Below are positions 8,637 to 16,947 of a stretch of 64,000 bases of DNA, in pieces. A model generated the notes under the pieces. The model was not told where the DNA came from. It worked only from the letters and a program-made list of their open reading frames with translations, and did no database searches. A program made the position numbers and the translations under genes. Each line of letters starts with the position of its first letter. Position 1 is the first letter of the stretch. Location of the stretch: positions 599,640 to 663,639 of the forward strand of contig NZ_BOMY01000002.1 in the NCBI RefSeq assembly GCF_016862435.1. The letters run 5' to 3'. Source of the DNA: Paractinoplanes tereljensis. GTDB taxonomy: Bacteria > Actinomycetota > Actinomycetes > Mycobacteriales > Micromonosporaceae.

Positions 8637-9219
8637 GCTTCAATCACCTCCATCGAACGACACACCCTCACATGCGCCGTGCGCGAGAGGTATTCGGATG
8701 CTGCGGTTGGGAAGGTAGCCCGGAAAACGTCCGCAGGAAATGAGTTGACGCATCGAATGAATAACAGCCAGCTGAAAGCGCCATACCATCCAGGTCATCC
8801 CAAGCGCAGCCCCGCTGGGGCACGAACAGCCATTTGATCGGACAAATCACTCGTTTGGGCGACCGTGCGAGTCCAATTTGCCGGATATCACAACCCAAAG
8901 GGCAATCGTACGGTTGCGCAAAGTTATCGAAGTCACGCTTCGACCCGCAACAGCCGCTGTTTCGTCAGGGTTTCACCGACATGTCGATCTTGGCAGGGTG
9001 CCAACCAGGGATCCTGCGGCGGTGAGCGCTCCCACACGGAAGATCTGCGGCGGATCGGCCCGAAAGTCCCCGGATCGACGGCCCAACGGCCCTTCCGGGC
9101 ACGGTTCTGCGCTGGGCTCGGCTACCGAACGGAGTCGGCCGAAAGGTTTCGCGAGCCATTCTGATTACGAATCGGACGCCATTTCACGCCATTCCCCGGA
9201 CTTAGACGGGCGTCATCCC
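8637..9219. other. 583-base intergenic gap upstream of the ABC importer operon
   Basis: No convincing gene is seen on either strand. It is more AT-rich than its surroundings and should hold the promoter of the dppC-led operon and the 3' region of the LLM oxidoreductase gene. The only element I can name is the LacI/CebR-like palindrome at 9021-9034. I could not fix a -35/-10 pair. Confidence 0.6.
9021..9034. promoter_or_regulatory. CebR/LacI-like operator palindrome
   Basis: On the minus strand the site reads TGGGAGCGCTCACC, matching 12 of 14 positions of the Streptomyces CebR box TGGGAGCGCTCCCA. It lies about 385 bases before the dppC start, far for a repressor site unless the transcript has a long leader. 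Assignment is by eye. Confidence 0.35.
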
Positions 9220-10134
9220 TCACGTTGCGAAGTCGGTCGGCGCCAGATCGGTGATGATCGCTTCGGCCCGCTCCAGGGCCGCCTCCGGGTCCGCGTCCGG
9301 GCCGCCCAGCTCCGGATCCCAGTTCAGGTCGTAGAACAGCTCGGTCACGCCGGCCTGGGCGTACAACTCGGCGCCGGCCCGGATCTGCTCGGCGTCCCCG
9401 GACAGCGGCAGCGCATCGTCCCGTTCGCCGGCCTTCACCCAGCCCCGCACCACGATGCGCACTTCGTCGGGGTCCCGCCCGGATTCCTCGGCGGCCCGGC
9501 GCACCACCTGCGCGCCCCGCGCGACGTCCTCGAGCCGGGCCCGGCTGCTGCTCACCCAGCCGGCCGCGATCCGGCCGGCCCGGCGCAGCGCCGCGTCGGC
9601 GGTGCCACCCAGCAGCACCGGCGGCCCGCCCGCCTGCACCGGCGCGGGCGCCGACCGGCTCGGCGGAACGGTGTAGAACTCGCCGTCGAAGGAGGCCACC
9701 GGGTCGTTCCAGAGGGTCCGCAGCGCGGCCAGGTACTCCTCGGTGCGCCGGCCCCGCGGGTTCGGATCCGAACCGGTCGCCACGAACTCCGGCTCCGACC
9801 ATCCGGTGCCCAGGCCCAGGTCGTGCCGGCCGCCGGAGAGCACGTCCAGGGTGGCCGCCTGCTTCGCGAGGTAGGCCGGCGACACGTACGGCAGGTTGAT
9901 CACCGCGACGCCCAGCCGGATACGCGACGTGAGCGCGGCCGTGTAACTCAGCGCCACCATCGGATCGAGCACGCTGCGGTAGACCGGCGCCAACTCCTGG
10001 TCAACACCGACGAGGAGCCGCTGAAACGACCACAGCCCGTGATAGCCGAGCTCCTCGGCCAACTTCCCGAACCGACCCAGCGCCACGGGCGTCGCCCACG
10101 CCCCGGACACCGGCAACCCCAGGCTGATCAACAT
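9220..10134 (-). CDS. LLM-class flavin/F420-dependent oxidoreductase
   Basis: A 304-residue luciferase-like monooxygenase fold protein of normal length. Visible landmarks are RLGVAVINLPYVSPAYLAKQ in the barrel core, LSGGRHDLGLGTGW (the cofactor-phosphate loop of the family), and PPVLLGG before the C-terminal half. In actinobacteria such proteins often use coenzyme F420, but FMN members look alike, so cofactor and substrate are unassigned. It starts 3 bases after the stop of the Hsp70-like gene and is likely co-transcribed with it. No functional link between the two is evident. Confidence 0.88.
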   Translation of the reverse strand: MLISLGLPVSGAWATPVALGRFGKLAEELGYHGLWSFQRLLVGVDQELAPVYRSVLDPMVALSYTAALTSRIRLGVAVINLPYVSPAYLAKQAATLDVLSGGRHDLGLGTGWSEPEFVATGSDPNPRGRRTEEYLAALRTLWNDPVASFDGEFYTVPPSRSAPAPVQAGGPPVLLGGTADAALRRAGRIAAGWVSSSRARLEDVARGAQVVRRAAEESGRDPDEVRIVVRGWVKAGERDDALPLSGDAEQIRAGAELYAQAGVTELFYDLNWDPELGGPDADPEAALERAEAIITDLAPTDFAT

Positions 10135-10137
10135 GCT

Positions 10138-11559
10138 TCACGGTAACTGAGCGCTGTCGTACGCGGCCGACAAGGCCTCGCCCAACTCGGTCAACCGGCG
10201 GTCCGGCGCCGCCGCCTGGATCGCACCCACGAACGCCAGGTAGGCGGCCCGCAACGAGGCGCGCCCGCCGTCCCGGGCGGTGGCCAGCAGGTCGCGGGTG
10301 GCCACGGTGACCGGGCGGAAGTCGGCCGGGGTCTCGGCCGGCACGCCGGGCAGCAGATCGGGCGGGTCCGGCTCGCCCAGGGCCGCGGCCGGGTTCGGGT
10401 CGGCCATCTCGGCACGCAGGCGCAGGTTGGCGCCGAGCAGGCCGGGACGGGAGCCCTCGAAGGTCAATGCCGGCTCGTACTCCCGGGCGATCAGTCCGGC
10501 CCCCCGCGCGTTCAGCTCGGCCGGGTCGATGTCGGCCCGGATGCCGTCCGGGCCGAGGCCGAAGTAATCGGTGAGCCGCTCCCGGATCGACGGGATCCGG
10601 GTCGAGCCACCGGCCAGCAGCACCTGGTCGACGCCCCGCCGGACGATCCGGTGCTCCAACTCGGCGGCGGCCAGGGCGGCCGTCAGGTAACCCAGCGTCT
10701 TGGTCACGTCCGCCTCGATCATCGCCTCGAAGGCTCGCCGGGACAGCGGCACGGTCGCGCTGACCGTGGCGGTGAGCAGCGGCAGCTCGAGGACCGTGGT
10801 CTCGGTGGTGGAGAGCTCACGCTTGCGCAGCTCGGCCTCCCGCCGGATCCGCCGGCGAACGTCCTCGTCCCGGCTCAGGTCGACGTGGTGGCGTTCGCGG
10901 ATCTGACGTAACACGTACCCGACGATGTGCTCGTCGAAGTCGTCGCCGCCCAGCTGCGGGTCACCGGCCGCACCCAGCACGGCCACCCCCTCCGGCCCGA
11001 CCCGCACGATCGCCGTGTCGAAGGTGCCTCCACCCAGGTCGTAGATCGCGTAGGTCCACTCGCGGTCGTCGGCCCCGAGCGCCATCGCGGCCGCCACCGG
11101 GTCGTCGAGCAGCCGGCGCAGGTTGAGCTGGGCCAGCCCGGCCGCCTCCCGGATCGCGCGGCGCTGCGGCTCGCCGGCCGAGCCGGAAACGGTGATCACC
11201 GCGTCGTGCACCGAGCCGCCGAGGAACGCCTCCGCCTGCCGTTTCAGCTCGATCAGCAGGAAGGCGCAGATCTCCGGCGGACGGTAGTGCCGGCCGCGCA
11301 GCCGGAGCCGCTCGTCGGTGCCCAGGTCGCGCTTGATCCCGTCGATCTGCGGCAGCGCGTCGCTCATCGAGGGCCGGCCGACCACGATCCGGCCGGCCGC
11401 ATTTTGCCCGACCACCGCCGGCATCGTGGGTGAGCCGTCCGGGCCCGGGATGACGATCAGCTTCGCGCCGTCCCAGACCGACGTCGTGCACGAGGACGTG
11501 CCGAGGTCGATGCCGATGACCGGGTGGTAGGGAGTAGACGAAGCACTGTGCTCGGTCAA
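10138..11559 (-). CDS. Hsp70-family ATPase lacking the substrate-binding domain
   Basis: A 473-residue actin-fold ATPase. Phosphate-1 motif is GIDLGTS (16-22), phosphate-2 is YDLGGGTFD, and the adenosine motif is LAGGSTRIP. The DnaK-like LDDPVAAAMALG replaces the usual NEPTAAALAYG. After the ATPase domain (about residue 370) the chain has no DnaK beta-sandwich or helical lid, only a short Pro/Ala-rich tail and a helical end. It is therefore unlikely to be the housekeeping DnaK and more likely a specialised Hsp70 homologue. A TPR gene lies upstream on the same strand and an LLM oxidoreductase follows directly. An 8-base inverted repeat in the upstream gap may be its operator. Confidence 0.88.
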   Translation of the reverse strand: MTEHSASSTPYHPVIGIDLGTSSCTTSVWDGAKLIVIPGPDGSPTMPAVVGQNAAGRIVVGRPSMSDALPQIDGIKRDLGTDERLRLRGRHYRPPEICAFLLIELKRQAEAFLGGSVHDAVITVSGSAGEPQRRAIREAAGLAQLNLRRLLDDPVAAAMALGADDREWTYAIYDLGGGTFDTAIVRVGPEGVAVLGAAGDPQLGGDDFDEHIVGYVLRQIRERHHVDLSRDEDVRRRIRREAELRKRELSTTETTVLELPLLTATVSATVPLSRRAFEAMIEADVTKTLGYLTAALAAAELEHRIVRRGVDQVLLAGGSTRIPSIRERLTDYFGLGPDGIRADIDPAELNARGAGLIAREYEPALTFEGSRPGLLGANLRLRAEMADPNPAAALGEPDPPDLLPGVPAETPADFRPVTVATRDLLATARDGGRASLRAAYLAFVGAIQAAAPDRRLTELGEALSAAYDSAQLP

Positions 11560-11585
11560 GGCCGCCCCCTATGACCAGCTCGCTG

Positions 11586-11613
11586 TCAGTTAACTTACAG
11601 ACCACTTAACTGA
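11586..11613. promoter_or_regulatory. Inverted repeat upstream of the Hsp70-like gene
   Basis: TCAGTTAA (11586-11593) and TTAACTGA (11606-11613) are perfect 8-base arms around a 12-base spacer. The element is AT-rich in a GC-rich background and begins 27 bases before the Hsp70-like start. The geometry suits a dimeric repressor; the regulator is unknown. Confidence 0.45.
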
Positions 11614-11662
11614 TCATGATCGATCCGTCGGAATCCCGACGAACGCTGGACATCGGGAACGC

Positions 11663-12382
11663 TCAGGTTCCTCTGGCCTCGGCGTCCTGCAGCGCCCGCT
11701 CGGCCCAGCCGATCCGCTGGGCGCTCAGGCCGACCGTACGGGCCTGGTAGACCGCCTCCTGCAGCAGCCGCATCGCCTCGGCGCGGTTGCCGGCGGCCAG
11801 CTCGGCCTCGCCGAGCGCGAGCGTGCCGGTGGCGATCCGGCGCGGGTCGCCGTAGCGCTCCCGCAGCACCTGCGACATGCGCAGGTGCCGCAGCCCCTGC
11901 TCCGGATCGCCGGCCACGTAGACGTGGAAGAACCCGAGGTGCCGGTGCACCTCGGAGCGCACCATCTCGTCGGCGTACCGCTCGGCGAGCTCGAGCGCCT
12001 CGCCGTAGAACGGCATCGCGGTGGCCCAGTCGCCGCGCAGCACCTGATGCACCAGACCCAGCCCGAACAGCGACTCGGCCGCCCCGGCCGGGTCGTCGGC
12101 CTCCCGCTGGATGGCCAGGGCCTCCTGGAACAGCCGCTCCTCGGCCGGCCAGTCGGCCCGGCTCAGGTCCTCGCCGATCGCCGCGAAGTGCAGCAGCATG
12201 CCGAGCCGGGTCAGCGCGGCCGCCTCGTCGATCCGGTCCCGGTCGCGCCGGGCGCGGTCCCGCGCCGCCTCCAGCAGTTGCCGCGCCGGCAGGTAGTCAC
12301 CGGTGCGGAAGGCCGCCTCCAGCATCGCCTCGTTGCCCGCGGCGAGCAGTGCCCCGGCGGTCGGCTCGCTCCCCATGGACAT
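11663..12382 (-). CDS. Tetratricopeptide-repeat protein
   Basis: A 239-residue all-helical protein. TPR-like units can be seen, for example AAESLFGLGLVHQVLRGDW, YGEALELAERYADEMV and LGEAELAAGNRAEAMRLLQEA, each with the small-large residue spacing of the repeat. No enzyme motif, signal peptide or membrane segment is present, so it is probably a cytoplasmic interaction scaffold. It lies 103 bases upstream of the Hsp70-like gene on the same strand, a pairing that could be functional, but that is inference. The first ATG (12382) is used here. A second ATG two codons in is equally possible. Confidence 0.75.
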   Translation of the reverse strand: MSMGSEPTAGALLAAGNEAMLEAAFRTGDYLPARQLLEAARDRARRDRDRIDEAAALTRLGMLLHFAAIGEDLSRADWPAEERLFQEALAIQREADDPAGAAESLFGLGLVHQVLRGDWATAMPFYGEALELAERYADEMVRSEVHRHLGFFHVYVAGDPEQGLRHLRMSQVLRERYGDPRRIATGTLALGEAELAAGNRAEAMRLLQEAVYQARTVGLSAQRIGWAERALQDAEARGT

Positions 12383-12435
12383 AGACGCTACTAAAAGTCC
12401 GATCGGCGCCGCGTTCGCGTCCCTGGGTGCCGCGA

Positions 12436-12441
12436 TAGCCT
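12436..12441 (+). promoter_or_regulatory. -10 box of a probable leaderless cobF transcript
   Basis: TAGCCT ends 5 bases before the cobF GTG and no ribosome-binding site is present. Transcription would therefore start at or next to the start codon. No clear -35 is seen. Confidence 0.45.
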
Positions 12442-12446
12442 GACTT

Positions 12447-13193
12447 GTGCGGAAGATCTACGTGATCGGGATCGGTGCGGGTCACCCGGACCACCTGACG
12501 TTGCAGGCGGCCAAGGCGATCGGGCGGACCGACGTCTTCTTCGTGCTCGACAAGGGCGAGGCGAAGGAGAGCATGATCGAGCTCCGGCGCCGGATGATGA
12601 AGGCGTACGGCCGGCCCAGCCGCCGGATCGCCGAGGGCCGCGACCCCGACCGGGACCGCACGCCAACGGACTACCAGGGCACCGTCGCCGACTGGCGGCA
12701 CCGCCGCTCCGAGGTGACCGAGGCGCTGATCAGCGAGCACCTGCTGGACGACGAGACCGGCGGCTTCCTGGTCTGGGGCGACCCGTCCCTCTACGACTCG
12801 ACCACCGCGATCCTCGAGGAGATCCTGGCCCGCGGCCAGACCCTTTTCGAGTACGAGGTGATCCCGGCCGTCAGCAGCGTCTCCACCCTGGCCGCCAAGC
12901 ACCGGATCCCGCTGAACCGGGTCGGCCGCCCGTTCCAGGTGACCACCGGCCGCCGCCTGGCCGACGAGGGCTGGCCGGCCGGCGTCGACGACGTGATCGT
13001 CATGCTCGACGCCCAGCAGGCCTTCACCGCCCACCCGGACGCCCACATCTACTGGGGCGCCTACCTGGGCACGGAGGACGAGCTGCTGGCCTCCGGCCCG
13101 GTGTCCGAGGTGGCCGACGAGATCCTCCGCATCCGCGCCGAGGCCCGCGAGAAGCACGGCTGGATCATGGATACCTACCTGCTGCGGCGCTAG
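12447..13193 (+). CDS. cobF: Precorrin-6A synthase (deacetylating), CobF
   Basis: A 248-residue SAM-dependent tetrapyrrole methylase of the aerobic cobalamin pathway. It methylates C-1 of precorrin-5 and releases the acetyl unit as acetate, giving precorrin-6A. The N-terminal KIYVIGIGAGHPDHLTLQA is the CobF form of the methylase glycine loop. FLVWGDPSLYDST is the second conserved loop, and VIPAVSSVSTLAA is the SAM-proximal segment. The GTG start has no ribosome-binding site but a -10-like TAGCCT just upstream, consistent with leaderless translation. It converges on cobN with only 7 bases between the two stops. Confidence 0.95.
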   Translation: MRKIYVIGIGAGHPDHLTLQAAKAIGRTDVFFVLDKGEAKESMIELRRRMMKAYGRPSRRIAEGRDPDRDRTPTDYQGTVADWRHRRSEVTEALISEHLLDDETGGFLVWGDPSLYDSTTAILEEILARGQTLFEYEVIPAVSSVSTLAAKHRIPLNRVGRPFQVTTGRRLADEGWPAGVDDVIVMLDAQQAFTAHPDAHIYWGAYLGTEDELLASGPVSEVADEILRIRAEAREKHGWIMDTYLLRR

Positions 13194-13200
13194 GGCTTAT

Positions 13201-16200
13201 CTAGTGGTCCTCCAGGTCGCCCTCGGTGGCCAGGAAGACCTCCTGCAAGGCCGACAGCGTCTCCGGGGACGGGGCCTCCCACAGCTTGCGGTCGGCCGCC
13301 TCCAGCAGGCGCTCGGTGATGCCGTGCAGGGCCCACGGGTTCGAGTCCTGCATGAACTTCTGGTTCTCCGGGTCCAGCACGTAGCTGGCGGCCAGCTGTT
13401 CGTACATCCAGTCGGTCACCACGCCGGCGGTGGCGTCGAAGCCGAACAGGTAGTCGACCGTGGCGGCCAACTCGAAGGCGCCCTTGTAGCCGTGCCGGCG
13501 CATCGCGGCGATCCAGCGTGGGTTGACCACGCGGGCCCGGAAGATGCGGGCGGTCTCCTCGGTCAGGCTGCGGGTGCGGGTGGCGTCCGGGTTGGTGGAG
13601 TCGCCGACGTACGCGGCGGGGGCCTTACCGGTCAGCGCGCGCACCGTGGCGATCATGCCGCCGTGGTACTGGAAGTAGTCGTCCGAGTCGGCGATGTCGT
13701 GTTCGCGGGTGTCGATGTTCTTGGCCGCCACGTCGATCCGGCGGTAGGCGTTCTCCATGTCCGGGCGCGCGGGCACGCCGTCCAGGCCACGCCCGTACGC
13801 GAAGCCGCCCCACACCGCGTACACCTCGGCCAGGTCTTTGTCGTCCCGCCAGTTTCGGCTGTCGATGAGCGGGAGGATGCCGGCGCCGTAGGCGCCCGGC
13901 CGGGAACCGAAGATGCGCATGGTGGCCCGCCGCCAGTCACCGTGCGACTCCTGGTCGCGCAGCGCGTGGTCACGCACGTAGTTGTCCGGCTCGTCGATCT
14001 CGGCGACCAGCCGGAAGGCATCGTCGAGCATGGCCACCACGTGCGGGAACGCGTCCCGGAAGAAGCCGGAGATGCGGACCGTGACGTCGATGCGGGGGCG
14101 GCCGAGCTCGGCTTTCCCGATCGGCTCGAGCCCGGTGACCCGGCGGGAGGCCGGGTCCCAGATCGGGCGTACGCCGATCAGGGCGAGGATCTCGGCGATG
14201 TCGTCGCCGGCCGTGCGCATGGCGCTGGTGCCCCACGCGGAGAGGCCGACCGACCGGGGCCAGTCGCCGTAGTCGGCGCGGTAGCGGGCCAGCAGCGAGT
14301 CGGCCATCGCCTGGCCGGTCTCCCAGGCGAGCGCGCTGGGGATCGCCTTGGGGTCGACCGAGTAGAAGTTCCGGCCGGTCGGCAGCACGTTGATCAGGCC
14401 GCGCAGGGGTGAGCCGCTCGGCCCGGCCGGCACGTAACCGCCGTCCAGCGCGTGCAGCACGTTGGTCAGCTCGTCGGTCGTGCGGGCAAGCCGCGGCACC
14501 ACCTCGGTCGCGGCGAACTCCAGCACGCGCCGCACTTCGGGATTGTCCGAGATGTCGGAGGCATCAGTCGGCCAGCCCGCTTCCTCCATCGCCGTGACCA
14601 GCGCCCGCGCCAGAGCCTCCACCTCGTCGGTGCGCGCCGTCGAGGCGTCCTCCGCAAGCCCGAGCGCCTCGCGCAGGCCGGGCAGCGCGGCCACCTTGCC
14701 GGCCCACATCTGCCGGGCCCGCAGCATCGCCAGCACCAGGTTGATCCGGGCCTCGCCGACTGGCGCGGCCCCGAGGATGTGCAGGCCGTCGCGGATCTGC
14801 ACGTCCTTGACCTCGCACAGCCAACCGTCGACGTGCAGGATGAACTCGTCGAAGTCGTCGTCGCCGGGCCGGTTGTCCAGGCCGAGGTCGTGGTCCATCT
14901 TGGCGGCCTGGATCAGGGTCCAGATCTGGGCCCGGATGGCCGGCAGCTTGGCCGGGTCGAGAGCGGCGATGTTGGCGTGCTCGTCGAGCAGCTGCTCGAG
15001 GCGGGCGATGTCGCCGTACGACTCGGCCCGCGCCATCGGCGGAATCAGGTGGTCGACAAGCGTGGCGTGCGCCCGGCGCTTGGCCTGGGTGCCCTCGCCC
15101 GGGTCGTTGACCAGGAACGGGTAGATCAGCGGCAGGTCGCCGAGGGCCGCGTCGGTGCCGTCGCTGGCCGACATGCCGACGTTCTTGCCCGGCAGCCACT
15201 CCAGGTTGCCGTGCTTGCCGACGTGCACCACCGCGTGCGCCCCGAACTCATCGGCCAGCCACCGGTAGGCGGCCAGGTAGTGGTGGCTCGGCGGCAGGTC
15301 GGGGTCGTGGTAGATGGCCACCGGGTTGGCGCCGAAGCCACGCGGCGGCTGCACCATGACCACGACGTTCTCGTCGCGGATCGCGGCCAGCACGATGTCG
15401 CCGTTGTCGACATAGAGCTCGCCGGGCGGCGGCCCCCAGTGCTGCACCATGCGGGCCTGGAGATCATCGGGAAGCGTGGCGAAGAACGCCGAATACCGCG
15501 CCGACGAGATCCGCACCTTGTTCGCCGCCAGCTGGTCCTCGGTCAGCCAGTCCGGGTCCTGCCCGCCCGCCGCGATCAGCGTGTGGATCAGCCCGTCGCC
15601 GTCGTAGTCGCCGAACGACCCGATTTTGTACCCGGCGGAACGCATCGCGGCCAGCAGCGCGACCGTCGAGGCCGGGGTGTCCAGGCCGACCGCGTTGCCG
15701 ATCCGGGAGTGCTTGGTCGGGTAGGCCGACAGCATCAGCACGATCTTCCGCTCGGTCGCCGGCACGTGCCGCAGCCGGGCGTGCGCGACCGCGATGCCGG
15801 CCACCCGCGCCGCGCGTTCGTCGTCGGCCACGTAGACCGACAGCCCGTCCGGGTCGATCTCCTTGAACGAGAACGGCACCGTGATGATCCGGCCGTCGAA
15901 CTCGGGGATCGCCACCTGGGTGGCCGCGTCCAGCGGCGACAGCCCGTCGTCGCTGGCCTCCCACGCGGCCCGGCTGCTGGTCAGGCACAGCCCCTGCAGG
16001 ATCGGCACGTCCAGGCCGGCGAGCACACCGACGTCCCAGGCCTCGTCGTCGCCGCCGGCGCCGACGGTCGCCGGCTTGGTGCCGCCGGCCGCGAGCACGG
16101 TGACGATCAGGGCGTCGGCCGTACGCAACTCGGCCAGGAGCTCTTCCGAGGCAGTACGCAAAGAAGCGGTGAAGATGGGCAGCGGCCGCGCGCCCTTCGC

Positions 16201-16725
16201 CTCGATCTGGCGGCACAGCGATTCGACGAACGCGGTATTCCCGGCCATGTGGTGGGCCCGGTAGTAGAGCACCGCGACCACCGGCCCGGTCGCCGTCGTC
16301 TCGCGCGGCAGCGGTCCCCAGTCCGGCGCGGCCACCGGCGCGGCGAAGCCGTGCCCGGTGAGCAGCACGGTGTCGGAGAGGAAGTGGAAAACGGCGCCCA
16401 GGTTTTCCGCCCCGCCCTGCGCGAGGTAGGAGTGCGCCTCGGCGGCCACCCCGGCCGGCACGGTGGAGAGCTTCATCAGGTCGGCGTCCGGCGCCTGCTC
16501 GCCGCCCAGCACGACCACCGGGACCGGCCCGGCCAGCAGCGCGTCGAGCCCCTCTTCCCAGGCCCGGCGGCCGCCCAGAATCCGGACCACGACGAGCTCG
16601 ACCCCGTCGAGCAGGCCGGGCAGGTCGGCCACGCCGGTGCGGGCCGGGTTGGCCAGGCGCCAGTCGGCCGCGCTGGCCCGGGCGCTGAGCAGGTCGGTGT
16701 CGGAGGTCGACAGCAGCAGAAACAC
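13201..16725 (-). CDS. cobN: Cobaltochelatase large subunit CobN
   Basis: A 1174-residue protein, normal for CobN. It is the large subunit of the ATP-dependent CobN-CobS-CobT chelatase that inserts cobalt into hydrogenobyrinate a,c-diamide. The chelatase signature VVHVGKHGNLEWLPGK is present, as are SAYPTKHSRIGNAVGLDTP and SRPGAYGAGILPL further on. The start is placed at GTG 16725 because GAGGGGAG lies just upstream and the frame before it runs through the riboswitch. A 104-residue upstream extension is not coding. CobS and CobT are not in this window. A cobalamin riboswitch in the leader should shut the gene off when B12 is plentiful. Confidence 0.95.
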   Translation of the reverse strand: MFLLLSTSDTDLLSARASAADWRLANPARTGVADLPGLLDGVELVVVRILGGRRAWEEGLDALLAGPVPVVVLGGEQAPDADLMKLSTVPAGVAAEAHSYLAQGGAENLGAVFHFLSDTVLLTGHGFAAPVAAPDWGPLPRETTATGPVVAVLYYRAHHMAGNTAFVESLCRQIEAKGARPLPIFTASLRTASEELLAELRTADALIVTVLAAGGTKPATVGAGGDDEAWDVGVLAGLDVPILQGLCLTSSRAAWEASDDGLSPLDAATQVAIPEFDGRIITVPFSFKEIDPDGLSVYVADDERAARVAGIAVAHARLRHVPATERKIVLMLSAYPTKHSRIGNAVGLDTPASTVALLAAMRSAGYKIGSFGDYDGDGLIHTLIAAGGQDPDWLTEDQLAANKVRISSARYSAFFATLPDDLQARMVQHWGPPPGELYVDNGDIVLAAIRDENVVVMVQPPRGFGANPVAIYHDPDLPPSHHYLAAYRWLADEFGAHAVVHVGKHGNLEWLPGKNVGMSASDGTDAALGDLPLIYPFLVNDPGEGTQAKRRAHATLVDHLIPPMARAESYGDIARLEQLLDEHANIAALDPAKLPAIRAQIWTLIQAAKMDHDLGLDNRPGDDDFDEFILHVDGWLCEVKDVQIRDGLHILGAAPVGEARINLVLAMLRARQMWAGKVAALPGLREALGLAEDASTARTDEVEALARALVTAMEEAGWPTDASDISDNPEVRRVLEFAATEVVPRLARTTDELTNVLHALDGGYVPAGPSGSPLRGLINVLPTGRNFYSVDPKAIPSALAWETGQAMADSLLARYRADYGDWPRSVGLSAWGTSAMRTAGDDIAEILALIGVRPIWDPASRRVTGLEPIGKAELGRPRIDVTVRISGFFRDAFPHVVAMLDDAFRLVAEIDEPDNYVRDHALRDQESHGDWRRATMRIFGSRPGAYGAGILPLIDSRNWRDDKDLAEVYAVWGGFAYGRGLDGVPARPDMENAYRRIDVAAKNIDTREHDIADSDDYFQYHGGMIATVRALTGKAPAAYVGDSTNPDATRTRSLTEETARIFRARVVNPRWIAAMRRHGYKGAFELAATVDYLFGFDATAGVVTDWMYEQLAASYVLDPENQKFMQDSNPWALHGITERLLEAADRKLWEAPSPETLSALQEVFLATEGDLEDH

Positions 16726-16754
16726 GCGCGCTCCCCTCGGGGTCCGCGCCCCGG

Positions 16755-16895
16755 GTAGTCGGATCACGGCGACCGGAGTTCCTGGCTCCCGAGCCTGGTA
16801 GGCCTGGTGACAGTGGCGGGACCGCGCCGGACTCTCACCGGCTTCCTCCGCGGCGTCGCCGCTCGTGACCTCCCAGCCTTCCGGGCCGCGCCGAC
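16755..16895 (-). ncRNA. Cobalamin riboswitch (B12 element) in the cobN leader
   Basis: Read on the minus strand, the leader contains the conserved core GAAGCCGGTGAGAGTCCGGC, then CGGTCCCGCCACTGT (the B12 box), and downstream GAGCCAGGAACTCCGGTCGCC-like closing sequence. These come in the order and spacing of the cobalamin riboswitch family. A short G/C hairpin between the aptamer and the GTG overlaps the region before the ribosome-binding site. This suggests control by sequestering translation initiation. Boundaries are approximate. Confidence 0.9.
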
Positions 16896-16947
16896 CGCCG
16901 TCAAGCCGGGGTGTGGTGTGTGACGATGCCGACCCGAGGATGCGTTC

